Positions 7,993 to 16,685 of a stretch of 64,000 nucleotides of DNA are shown here, one piece after another (positions within the stretch are counted from its first letter, which is position 1; each line of letters opens with the position of its first letter). Position numbers and translations under genes: made by a program. Under the pieces are notes generated by a model. It was not told the origin of the DNA. It did not search any database and saw only the letters and a program-made list of their open reading frames with translations. The stretch spans positions 1 through 64,000 of the forward strand of contig CALEYL010000075.1 in assembly GCA_937926205.1 (NCBI GenBank), in the 5' to 3' direction. The DNA is from an uncultured Saprospiraceae bacterium (GTDB lineage Bacteria; Bacteroidota; Bacteroidia; Chitinophagales; Saprospiraceae).

Positions 7993-9237
7993 ATGCGCAT
8001 CCTGCATACTTCAGATTGGCATCTGGGACAAAAATTCCTGCACAACGACCGGGAAACCGAACACCGCTTAGCACTTGACTGGCTTCGGCAGTGCATTGAA
8101 AACCAAAAGGTTGATGCATTGATTATCGCCGGTGACATTTTCGATGTGGGCAATCCGCCCAATTATGCCCTTCAACTCTACTATCGTTTTTTGACCGGCT
8201 TGCTGGGTACTTCCTGCCGCAACATCGTTATCATCGGAGGCAACCACGATTCCCCATCTACCCTTGACGCCCCAAGAGAGTTGTTAATGGCCCTCAACAT
8301 CCAGGTAATGGGCGCGGCGCCGGAACACCCGGAGGACGCCATTCTGTTGTTAAAAGATGCGCAGGATCAGCCCCTCGCTGCCATTGCGGCAGTTCCTTTT
8401 CTCCGTGACCGCGACCTCCGGCAGGGCGGCCAGACACCGAACGATTTTGACCGCGTCGCCCGGCTTCGGGAAGGCATCGTCCAGCATTATCAAAAACTCG
8501 CCGACGCCATAGCGCCGTATCTCCAATACGATATTCCCCTGATCGCCACCGGCCACCTGTATGCATCGGGAGCAGCCAGTTCAGACAAGCAGGATAATAT
8601 CTATTTGGGAGACGTTGCCAACATTGAAGCGAAACAATTCCCGAAAATATTCGATTACGTGGCTCTGGGGCACATTCACCGGGCGCAACCGATCGGAGAT
8701 TGTCCTCACATCCGCTATTCCGGGTCCTTGATTCCATTGAGTTTCAGTGAAGTCAAAGACGAAAAAAGCGTTAGTTTGCTTGAGTTTGAAGGTAAAAAAC
8801 TGAACAGCATCGAACAGATTTCTGTGCCTTCCTTCCGGCGTTTAAAAAGCATTCAGGGAAACCTGGACGCCGTAAAAGAAAGCCTGCAACGATTCGCTTC
8901 GAAACCGCATGGCGCTCTGCCCCCCTGGGTTGAGGTTTTGGTTGAAACGGACGAATACATTCCACAGATGGACATTCAGTTACGTGATTTTGCAGCCGAC
9001 ATGCCACTGGAGTTATTGAAAATCAGGATTCTCCGAAATACCACTGGTGCTTTTGAAGAAGGGGAAGCAGAAAGCCCTTCCCTCGAAGACCTTGAAGTGA
9101 ATGAAGTTTTCAGCAAGCGCTGTGAGCAATTCCGCATACCGGAAGAAGAACGCAGTGAATTAATGACTACTTTTTTGGAATTGCGGCAATGGATGGCAGA
9201 AAAAGAAGAAAACACCCTTAATCAGCCTGCCCCATGA
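7993..9237 (+). CDS. sbcD: Exonuclease SbcCD subunit D (nuclease)
   Basis: A Mre11-family nuclease subunit of 414 residues. I chose ATG 7993, since MRILHTSDWHLGQ is the canonical N-terminus; an in-frame GTG two codons upstream is less likely. Phosphodiesterase motifs are complete: D8/H10 (SDWHLG), D48 (AGDIFD), N84-H85-D86 (GGNHD), ATGHLY and ALGHIHRAQ. The C-terminal part (about 270-400) is the SbcD capping domain. Its last codon overlaps the sbcC start (ATGA), ensuring coupled synthesis of the complex that cleaves hairpins and protein-blocked DNA ends. Confidence 0.96.
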   Translation: MRILHTSDWHLGQKFLHNDRETEHRLALDWLRQCIENQKVDALIIAGDIFDVGNPPNYALQLYYRFLTGLLGTSCRNIVIIGGNHDSPSTLDAPRELLMALNIQVMGAAPEHPEDAILLLKDAQDQPLAAIAAVPFLRDRDLRQGGQTPNDFDRVARLREGIVQHYQKLADAIAPYLQYDIPLIATGHLYASGAASSDKQDNIYLGDVANIEAKQFPKIFDYVALGHIHRAQPIGDCPHIRYSGSLIPLSFSEVKDEKSVSLLEFEGKKLNSIEQISVPSFRRLKSIQGNLDAVKESLQRFASKPHGALPPWVEVLVETDEYIPQMDIQLRDFAADMPLELLKIRILRNTTGAFEEGEAESPSLEDLEVNEVFSKRCEQFRIPEEERSELMTTFLELRQWMAEKEENTLNQPAP

Positions 9238-12200
9238 AAATCCGCAACGTCGCCATACACAACCTGAATTCGCTGCGTCTGCGTGCCACGATTGATTTTG
9301 TGAACGGGGTGTTGAGTCAAACCAACCTTTTTGCAATCACCGGAGATACCGGCGCCGGAAAAACAACCATACTGGATGCCATCACGCTGGCTTTGTACGG
9401 CAAAATCCACCGGAACAAAGAGGTAAAAGAAGCTTTGTCTTATGGCGCGGCAGAAGCATCTGCGGGGGTAGAATTTGAAACCGCGCAAGGTATTTTTCAT
9501 GCCTCCTGGAACATCAGACGCGCCCGTAAACAAATGGATGGCGCCATCGGGGTTCCGGAGCGGGAATTGTCGAAATGGAATGCAGAAACACAGCAATTTG
9601 AAATCATAGCCGAAAAAATCAGGGATGTTGATGCTAAAGTGGAAGAAGTCACGGGACTTGATTTCGATCGGTTTTGCCGGTCGGTTTTGTTATCTCAGGG
9701 CGATTTTGCCGCTTTTTTAAAGGCAGGTGAAAAGGAGCGCAGCGACCTTCTGGAACGCATCACCGGCGCTGACATTTACAGTCGACTCTCCATTGCAGCC
9801 TTTGAAAAAAAGAAAATCGAAGAAAGCCGGCTGGCCGAATTAAAAAAGGAAATGGAATCCCTCCAGTTAGCCGACCCGGAAACCCTGGCTGCCTGGGAAG
9901 AGGAAAAAACCGCTATTGTTGCGGAAAGCGCCACACTTAAAGAAACCCTGGAAAGGCTGGGAGCAGATATCCGCCGCCTTGAAAAACACAGCGAACTGAC
10001 GGAGCAGCAAGCTGCACTTCAGGCAGCAATCCTGGCGTGGGAGGCCGAACAGGCAGCTGCAGGCAACGATCTCGAAAAGCTTGACAAACACGCATCGGCC
10101 CTGCCTTTTGCATCCGATTTGAACCGTTTGGAAGATGAGCGGCAGCTGCTGACGAATCTCGACGCAGAAATAGCCAGCCTTCAACATACGGTCTTATTGC
10201 GACAAGCAGAAAAAGAGCAAAAGGTACAGGAACTGGAAGCAGGAAGCCGGGCATTAGAGGCACTGGAAGCTGACTTCAAATACTGGCAGCCACGTTGGGA
10301 AGAAGCAACCCGTCTTGATGTGCAACTGGAAGAAAAAGGCGCTGCCCTGAAACGCCAGCGCCATGCCCTTGAGCAGGCTGATGTTGAAATAGCCGACATT
10401 CAGAAGTTGTACAGCGGTTTTGAAGAGCGCCAGAATGTGTTGGAACAGCAAATTGAAAAAGCTAATGCCTGGCTGGAAGAACGAAAAGCATGGGAATCGC
10501 TGGTGTCTGAACTTCCGGAAATCGAATTGCGGCGCGACCAATTGCGCGATTTTGCCAACAGCAAAGCGGAAATAGACAAGAAAGCCGCCCAATACCGGGA
10601 ACAATGGACGGCCATCACAGCAGAAGTTGAATCCATGGAAGCCTCCCTGGCTACCCTTAAAGCCAATACCGCTTCACTACAGGAAGAATTCAGGAAAAAC
10701 AGTCAGGGGCAATACACACAAAGCCGCAGCGAGCTGTTGCAATTGCTCTCCACCGAAATCCAGCAATTGAATGACCAGTCGCGGTTGTTGTCAGAACTTT
10801 CTGAGTTGACAGAACGCTACAACCGCCTTCTGGGAGAACTGTCGGCCCTGGAAGAAAACGTTACACACCTCGAGGCAGAAGAAGAAGAAATCAACAAGCA
10901 GCTGATGTCTTCGCTGGAAGCGGTCGAGGACATTGCAGAAAGACGGGCTTTCAAACAACAGGTTTATGAAGATCAGCTGCTGATAGCGAACTACGAAAAA
11001 GACCGGGAAAGTTTAACAGAAGGCGAGCCCTGCCCCCTGTGCTTCTCTGTACATCACCCTTTTCGGGAAGGTCACGCCAAAAAGCCATTCGTCGATCAGG
11101 CTAAACAGGAATTAGAGGTCGTCAACCGCCAATACGATTTATTGCAACAAAGGCATCGCCAGCTCCTGTTGCGACAAAATGAAATAGCCGCTCAGGTCCG
11201 GCAATTGCGCGGCGATGAATTGAAACCGCTGAGCGGAACAATCGACAAACAGTTGCAGCAAATTCTTGGTTACGAAGATAAAATTGCGCGCATCGCGCCA
11301 GAATTAGCCGAATCCGATTATGCCGCTTCCCGGGCATTGCTGCTTCAACGCAAAGTAGCTGAAGCGAAGGAAGCAGCTGTGGTGAAACGGGTTCAGATGG
11401 ATAAATTGGCCAGGGTCAACGCTGAATTAGAAAAAAATGAAATCCTCCTTCAGGAAAAATCAAAATTGCTGAGCGAACGCGCCACTGAAATGCGGGTGCT
11501 GGAAACAGAATGGCGCAATGCCGAAAATCAACAACGCGAGGTAGCCCGAAAACTGGAAGAAGTACAGCGTGCAGCCCGGGTAATTTTCGAAAAATACAGC
11601 CTTCCTTACAGCGATGAAACAGCCAGAAGCGACTTTGATAAATTGCGCCTGCAAGCTGAAAACTGGCAACGCGTGAAGGAAAAACTATCCGAAGCCAAAA
11701 GCGACCACGAAGCAACCAGCCGGGAACGCAGACAGGTAGAAAATCAGGTTCGGCAATTAAGCGCTAAATACGAGCAACTGGAGCAGGCTGAGCAAGTTGA
11801 CCTAAACAGCTTTGAAGCACTGAAAATCCAGCGCTTAGAACTAATGGGTGAAAAAATTCCCGCAGCAGAACAGAAGGCCTTAACTGAAAAAATAAATGCG
11901 CAAAAGGAACAAAAGGAAACCCTTCGCGAAGCTGTAAACGCCGTTTCTTCGCTGTTAGAAAGCGAGTTGAGGCTCGAAAAAGCGAAAGCTGCTGATCGCC
12001 ACACCCAGGAAATTAAATGCGCAGCCCAACAGCTTGCGCTGGAAACTGCCGCACAACAAGCAGGATTTCAATCCCTGGAGGTCATAAAAATGGCCCTGCT
12101 GCCCCAGGAAGTGCATCAGCAGTTGGAGGCTTTGAAAAAGCAGCTGGTGCAAAAAGGGCTTGAACTCCAGGAAAAACAGAAACAGCTTGCCAAAACACTT

Positions 12201-12899
12201 GCTGAATTGGAGCAGGCAGGCTTGCCGGAACAAGACCTGAATACATTGAAAGCACAGCAAAGTGAAGCAGCTTTGCGTTATGATGCGCTACAACAACTGA
12301 TTGGCAGTTTGAATGAAAAACAGGCATTCAATTCGAAACAGGAAAAGGCAGCAAAAGAATTAATTCAAAACATTGAAAACCAAGATAAAGAACTACGTCG
12401 CTGGGCTAAACTCAACGAATTAATCGGGCAGGCAGATGGTAAAAAATTCAGGGTGTTTGCCCAATCACTCACCTTGAAAAAACTCACCACACTGGCCAAC
12501 CAGCACCTTAGCCGCCTGAATGGGCGCTACCTCATCCGAAAACGCAGCAGCGAGGACCTTGAACTGGAAATCGTGGATACTTTTCAGGCCGACAATCGCC
12601 GTTCCATGAATACTTTATCCGGAGGAGAGAGCTTTGTGGTCAGCCTCGCGCTGGCATTGGGCTTGTCTGATCTGGCAGGTGGAAACTCAAGCATACGCTC
12701 GCTTTTTATTGACGAAGGCTTCGGCGCCCTGGATGATAACAGCCTCGACCTCGTGGTTACCACCCTCGAAAATCTGCAGGCTTCGGGCAAAACCATAGGT
12801 GTTATTTCACATGTAAAAGCAATGAAAGAAAGAATCGCAACCCAAATTCAGGTTAAAAAGAGCGGGAACGGTTTCAGCGAGCTGGTTATCGTGGGATGA
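9234..12899 (+). CDS. sbcC: Exonuclease SbcCD subunit C (Rad50-like SMC ATPase)
   Basis: A 1221-residue protein with the SMC/Rad50 layout. It has Walker A GDTGAGKT (37-44), a first coiled-coil arm, the zinc hook CPLC (C600, C603), a second long coiled coil, the ABC signature LSGGESF (from L1128) and Walker B LFIDEGFGALD (D1160/E1161). Two ATPase halves plus SbcD form the DNA end-processing nuclease. It overlaps sbcD by 4 bases. Length is in the upper part of the usual range. No truncation seen. Confidence 0.95.
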   Translation: MKIRNVAIHNLNSLRLRATIDFVNGVLSQTNLFAITGDTGAGKTTILDAITLALYGKIHRNKEVKEALSYGAAEASAGVEFETAQGIFHASWNIRRARKQMDGAIGVPERELSKWNAETQQFEIIAEKIRDVDAKVEEVTGLDFDRFCRSVLLSQGDFAAFLKAGEKERSDLLERITGADIYSRLSIAAFEKKKIEESRLAELKKEMESLQLADPETLAAWEEEKTAIVAESATLKETLERLGADIRRLEKHSELTEQQAALQAAILAWEAEQAAAGNDLEKLDKHASALPFASDLNRLEDERQLLTNLDAEIASLQHTVLLRQAEKEQKVQELEAGSRALEALEADFKYWQPRWEEATRLDVQLEEKGAALKRQRHALEQADVEIADIQKLYSGFEERQNVLEQQIEKANAWLEERKAWESLVSELPEIELRRDQLRDFANSKAEIDKKAAQYREQWTAITAEVESMEASLATLKANTASLQEEFRKNSQGQYTQSRSELLQLLSTEIQQLNDQSRLLSELSELTERYNRLLGELSALEENVTHLEAEEEEINKQLMSSLEAVEDIAERRAFKQQVYEDQLLIANYEKDRESLTEGEPCPLCFSVHHPFREGHAKKPFVDQAKQELEVVNRQYDLLQQRHRQLLLRQNEIAAQVRQLRGDELKPLSGTIDKQLQQILGYEDKIARIAPELAESDYAASRALLLQRKVAEAKEAAVVKRVQMDKLARVNAELEKNEILLQEKSKLLSERATEMRVLETEWRNAENQQREVARKLEEVQRAARVIFEKYSLPYSDETARSDFDKLRLQAENWQRVKEKLSEAKSDHEATSRERRQVENQVRQLSAKYEQLEQAEQVDLNSFEALKIQRLELMGEKIPAAEQKALTEKINAQKEQKETLREAVNAVSSLLESELRLEKAKAADRHTQEIKCAAQQLALETAAQQAGFQSLEVIKMALLPQEVHQQLEALKKQLVQKGLELQEKQKQLAKTLAELEQAGLPEQDLNTLKAQQSEAALRYDALQQLIGSLNEKQAFNSKQEKAAKELIQNIENQDKELRRWAKLNELIGQADGKKFRVFAQSLTLKKLTTLANQHLSRLNGRYLIRKRSSEDLELEIVDTFQADNRRSMNTLSGGESFVVSLALALGLSDLAGGNSSIRSLFIDEGFGALDDNSLDLVVTTLENLQASGKTIGVISHVKAMKERIATQIQVKKSGNGFSELVIVG

Positions 12900-12906
12900 A
12901 TTCCAG

Positions 12907-12949
12907 TATATTTGCCATCTTTAACTACTTTTAGTTGTTTATAGTTAAA
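12907..12949 (+). promoter_or_regulatory. Candidate -7 box and 8-bp inverted repeat before pgpH
   Basis: TATATTTG (12907-12914) fits TAnnTTTG, 80 bases before pgpH. Just downstream, TTTAACTA (12920-12927) and TAGTTAAA (12942-12949) form a perfect 8-bp AT-rich inverted repeat, which could be a weak sbcC terminator or a leader hairpin. Confidence 0.3.
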
Positions 12950-12993
12950 TTCAACCACCGGAAAAGTACCCCGGATATACATGAATTAATGCT

Positions 12994-15108
12994 ATGCGAA
13001 AAAAATGGCAATCCTGGTTTGTACGACTCCCGCATTTGGTGCGGTATCTCCTTGTTTTTGGCGTGGTTGCATTCATCAGTTTTCTCGCCCCAAAAAATGC
13101 ACAGTTCAAATACCATTTTGAAAAAGGACAAATCTGGCGCTACGACGACCTGGTTGCGCCTTTTGACTTTGCTATTGAAAAATCTCAGGAAGAACGAACG
13201 GCTGGCATTAAGGATATCGAAGCTACTTTTTCTCCTTATTATCTGTTGTCTCCCGCCGTTGCCAAAGAAAAAAAGCGCCAGTTCAGCGAAGAATTCGGGA
13301 AGCAGCTGAACATGATGCGCAACGACCGCACTTTTCGCGACGTCCTCCAGTCGCCCCAGCTTTACTCTGAATACGGCAATCAATTGCTGGACCGCATTTA
13401 TCAGCGTGGAATCATCTACCTGGCAACTCAACATCAGGATAAAGGAAAAGATTTTGTGATCAACATCATTCGCGGGAACAAAACCGAGCAACAAACACTG
13501 GAGAACATCCTTACCCTGTCGTCCGCAAAAGAATTACTCAGCGATTCATTGCCATACAGCCGCCTGAGAGAACCTGAATTCCTTTACCCCCTATTGGAAG
13601 GGGCCCTTGCGCCCAATCTGTTTTATAACGACACCCTTACGGCGAAGTTTAAAGACGCCCTCATCGCGCAATTGCCTACGCATCAGGGCATGGTTAGAGA
13701 AGGCGAAATGATTGTTTCAGAAAGCAGTGTCGTTTCAGATGACGTCTACCAGAAACTGGTTTCTTTTCAGGCACAATATGAAGATACGGTAACCGGAGCT
13801 TCAGCCCATTGGTGGATACTTGCCGGATATTTTCTGATGGCGGCTTTGGTCATTGGCCTTTTTGCCGCCTATCTGCAGTTGTATGCTCCGGATGTTTACC
13901 TCAAAACGAACAAATTGGTCTTCGTTATGATCTGGCCGGCTGTTTACAGCTACCTGGTCTTTGCCACTGAAAGAACAGAGTTTTTAAGCGCTTATTTGCT
14001 GCCGTTTTGTATTGTGCCCATTCTGGTAAAAACCTTTTTCACCGCAAGGCTGGCATTATTTACCCATTTGATTGTTGTGGTGATTTCCAGCTTTTTATCT
14101 TCCAGCGGGTTGGAATTTATTTTGCTTCAGCTGCTGGCGGGGATGGTTGTGCTGGTCAGTAAAGTAGATACCCGCGATTGGTCGAGATTCTTTTATTCGA
14201 TGTTGTACATCTACCTCACTTACATCATCGCTTATCTGGGAATTTCACTCGTGCAGGAAGGCAATTTCGAAACGCTGAACTGGCCCGTATTCGGATGGCT
14301 GGGCGTGAACGTATTTCTGACTTTGCTGGCTTATCCGCTCATTCCCCTGCTGGAGCGCATTTTCGGCTTCACTTCACCCATTACGCTGGTTGAACTTTCT
14401 GATATGAACAGGCCGCTACTCCGGGAATTGGCCCTGAAAGCGCCGGGCACGCTGCAACACTCCCTTCAGGTGGGCAATCTGGCTGAGGCTGCTGCCCGCA
14501 GAATAGGCGCCGACCACCTGCTCATCCGTGTAGCTGCGCTTTACCACGACATAGGCAAAACACAGCATCCGGAATATTTTATTGAAAATCAGAAGACAAA
14601 AAATCCTCACGTCGATCTTTCCAATATCGAAAGCGCAAAAATTATCATTGCTCACGTGCCGGAAGGGGTTAAAATGGCCAAAAAGTACAACCTGCCGGAT
14701 GTTCTCATTGATTTCATCAGATCGCACCACGGAACAACGCGAACGGAATATTTTTACCGGAATTTCATCAAGGAAAATCCGGAATATGAACAAAGCGATG
14801 AACTGGTTTTCAGATACCCCGGACCTAAGCCGCGCTCCAAAGAAGAAGCCATTCTCATGATGGCAGACTCCATCGAAGCGGCCAGCAAAAGCCTGAAAAA
14901 TCCCAAAGAACAAGACCTGGAAGAATTGGTAGACAAAATCATTACGGGTAAAGTAACACAACACCAACTTGGCGAATCAGAGCTGACTTTCAGCGAGTTA
15001 GAAACATGCAGGCAAGTATTTAAAGATGTCCTGAAATCAATTTACCATGGCCGTATCGAATACCCCGAGGCGGAGCAGGAAAAAGAATCAGAGGGAAATC
15101 ATCAATAG
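12994..15108 (+). CDS. pgpH: HD-domain c-di-AMP phosphodiesterase, PgpH type (7TMR-HDED/7TM)
   Basis: A 704-residue protein. It has an N-terminal membrane span (about 11-30), an extracytoplasmic 7TMR-HDED-type sensor region (about 45-265), a block of seven or so transmembrane helices (about 270-465), and a cytosolic HD phosphohydrolase domain with H518-D519 in LYHDIGKTQHPEYF, further ligands around AHVPEGVKMA and RSHHGTTRTEYFY, and the DSIEAASKSL helix. PgpH enzymes hydrolyse the second messenger c-di-AMP to pApA. Start ATG 12994 gives the expected short basic cytosolic N-terminus. It is a single gene, convergent with the methyltransferase. Confidence 0.9.
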   Translation: MRKKWQSWFVRLPHLVRYLLVFGVVAFISFLAPKNAQFKYHFEKGQIWRYDDLVAPFDFAIEKSQEERTAGIKDIEATFSPYYLLSPAVAKEKKRQFSEEFGKQLNMMRNDRTFRDVLQSPQLYSEYGNQLLDRIYQRGIIYLATQHQDKGKDFVINIIRGNKTEQQTLENILTLSSAKELLSDSLPYSRLREPEFLYPLLEGALAPNLFYNDTLTAKFKDALIAQLPTHQGMVREGEMIVSESSVVSDDVYQKLVSFQAQYEDTVTGASAHWWILAGYFLMAALVIGLFAAYLQLYAPDVYLKTNKLVFVMIWPAVYSYLVFATERTEFLSAYLLPFCIVPILVKTFFTARLALFTHLIVVVISSFLSSSGLEFILLQLLAGMVVLVSKVDTRDWSRFFYSMLYIYLTYIIAYLGISLVQEGNFETLNWPVFGWLGVNVFLTLLAYPLIPLLERIFGFTSPITLVELSDMNRPLLRELALKAPGTLQHSLQVGNLAEAAARRIGADHLLIRVAALYHDIGKTQHPEYFIENQKTKNPHVDLSNIESAKIIIAHVPEGVKMAKKYNLPDVLIDFIRSHHGTTRTEYFYRNFIKENPEYEQSDELVFRYPGPKPRSKEEAILMMADSIEAASKSLKNPKEQDLEELVDKIITGKVTQHQLGESELTFSELETCRQVFKDVLKSIYHGRIEYPEAEQEKESEGNHQ

Positions 15109-15139
15109 TTGTGAATTGACTGGAAACCAGCTTAATCTA

Positions 15140-15925
15140 TTATACATGGCCAAGGCGCAGCAATATGGGAAAAGCCACTGACTGATGAGATTCCGGGCCC
15201 CAGTTTTGTTCCAATTCTTTCCCTAAATCCTCAACCGGATTGACGCCTTTTTTTCGAATATAATGCTGAACGGCTGACCAGGTATTCAAATACCCGATGA
15301 GCTGTTCCAGAGACCAATCATATTGGTTTTTAAACACCGGCGCTTTTATTTCCCGAAAAGGGAAAGGAATGCTGAGATATTGCTCATCAATATAGCTTCG
15401 CTCCTGGTCCCAATAACCAGCCAGCGTGCGGGCATAAAAATGACGCACCATTTCTCCAACCACACCCTCTATTTCCAACAGGCCATACCCGATCACTGCC
15501 AACACCCCGTCCTTTTTAAGCGTACGGCGAACCTCGCTGTAAAAGGCATGAAAATCAAACCAGTGAATGGCCTGCGCTACGGTTATGAGGTCAAAACTCC
15601 CGGCTTCAAAATCGGTGGATTCAGCCGAAGTAACCTGATAACGGATATTCGGCATTTGAACGGCATTTTCAATTTGTCGGTGGCTGATGTCAGTGCCAAT
15701 AACCTGTCTGAAACGGGCTGCGAGTTTAACGGTTAACTGACCGTTTCCTGCGCCGCAATCCAACGCCAATTCACGTGAAGACGCCAGAGCAGCAATATAG
15801 TCAACCAGTTCATCCGGATAGGTCGGGCGAAACAGGGCATACCCTCCGGATTGTGCAGAGAAATTATCTTTCACGAGGTTCTTCTTCTTCCTCCCTGGCT
15901 TCGGCTTCAGGACTTGTAAACCCAT
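15140..15925 (-). CDS. Class I SAM-dependent methyltransferase
   Basis: A methyltransferase_11/25-type domain. Motif I is LALDCGAGNGQLTV, the acidic post-I residue is in VIGTDIS, and there are DLITVAQAIHWFD and an LKKDGVLAVIGYG strand. The family normally begins close to KDNFS..S..YA.FRP.YP, found here about 18 residues into the chosen frame. The open frame extends upstream to 16021 (32 further residues with a hydrophobic stretch); I chose ATG 15925, and GTG 15874 is another candidate. Family resemblance suggests a small-molecule substrate, unknown. It lies on the minus strand downstream of the DUF6580 gene. Confidence 0.85.
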   Translation of the reverse strand: MGLQVLKPKPGRKKKNLVKDNFSAQSGGYALFRPTYPDELVDYIAALASSRELALDCGAGNGQLTVKLAARFRQVIGTDISHRQIENAVQMPNIRYQVTSAESTDFEAGSFDLITVAQAIHWFDFHAFYSEVRRTLKKDGVLAVIGYGLLEIEGVVGEMVRHFYARTLAGYWDQERSYIDEQYLSIPFPFREIKAPVFKNQYDWSLEQLIGYLNTWSAVQHYIRKKGVNPVEDLGKELEQNWGPESHQSVAFPILLRLGHV

Positions 15926-16055
15926 AAGGGCAATGCCGGCAGCCATTTTTGCAGCAATAACCCCTTGAAAGCAGGAAATGTGCCGTAAAAACGTAGTTGC
16001 CGTTTTCAAGGTAATAATCAAGCCCCTCTACCAGCATAAGCAGATGTTGAATAGA

Positions 16056-16613
16056 TCAGGATGCCAGTCGTGACAAGGCCGGTACGCGTCGTTGGGCAAA
16101 TTCGAACCCGCCAAAGAGGACGGCGCAATAGAAAAGATCACCGGCTAGTGTATTCCAGAAGAAAGGAATACCCGCTTCATAGCACAACATCAATCCTGCA
16201 ATGCTTTTAGGATAGGCCACCGAACCGTACCACACACTAAAGTTTGTGATCAAAAAAAACAGGATAGAAGCCAGCAAGCTTGTACCCAGTACAGCGCCGA
16301 CCCGAACGCGTTTCAGCGCAATTAATCCCAGCATGGAAATCATGATAAAGCTGCCATATACCCAGGCACTGCCCATCCACTGAAAAGTTCCGCCGTTGTC
16401 GTACATCAGGTTATTTATCCACAAGTCACTTAGCCACATGGCCGCGAAAGGCAGGATAAAAGCCAGCTTTTTGTTGGAAAAATAAGCAGCGCCAAAAAGG
16501 GCCATGGCGCCAATCGGTGTAAAATTAAAGGGATGTGGGAGCAAGCGACTCAGGGCAGCCGCCAGTATCATCAGAAGCAGTATACCGAATCTAAGGTTTA
16601 TTTTTCCAGACAT
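16056..16613 (-). CDS. DUF6580 family membrane protein, ECF-transporter S-component-like
   Basis: A 185-residue hydrophobic protein with about five to six membrane segments and conserved motifs typical of DUF6580 (LPHPFNFTPIGAMALFGAAYF; FAAMWLSDLWINN; LAGDLFYCAVLFGGFE). The family resembles substrate-binding S components of ECF-type vitamin transporters, but no ECF ATPase or T component is nearby and I see no riboswitch in the 72-base gap upstream. Substrate unknown. It may be transcribed with the Hsp70 gene upstream. Confidence 0.82.
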   Translation of the reverse strand: MSGKINLRFGILLLMILAAALSRLLPHPFNFTPIGAMALFGAAYFSNKKLAFILPFAAMWLSDLWINNLMYDNGGTFQWMGSAWVYGSFIMISMLGLIALKRVRVGAVLGTSLLASILFFLITNFSVWYGSVAYPKSIAGLMLCYEAGIPFFWNTLAGDLFYCAVLFGGFEFAQRRVPALSRLAS

Positions 16614-16685
16614 CGCGTTTCGTTGAATATGCTGTTAATGGATCGAATTTACAAAGACAAAGTTATGAAATCCTGAGCAGTAACG

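Noticed and set aside
16614..16685. Possible riboswitch for the ECF-like DUF6580 transporter
   Set aside because: Only 72 bases between genes, with no stable multi-stem structure or vitamin-riboswitch motif.
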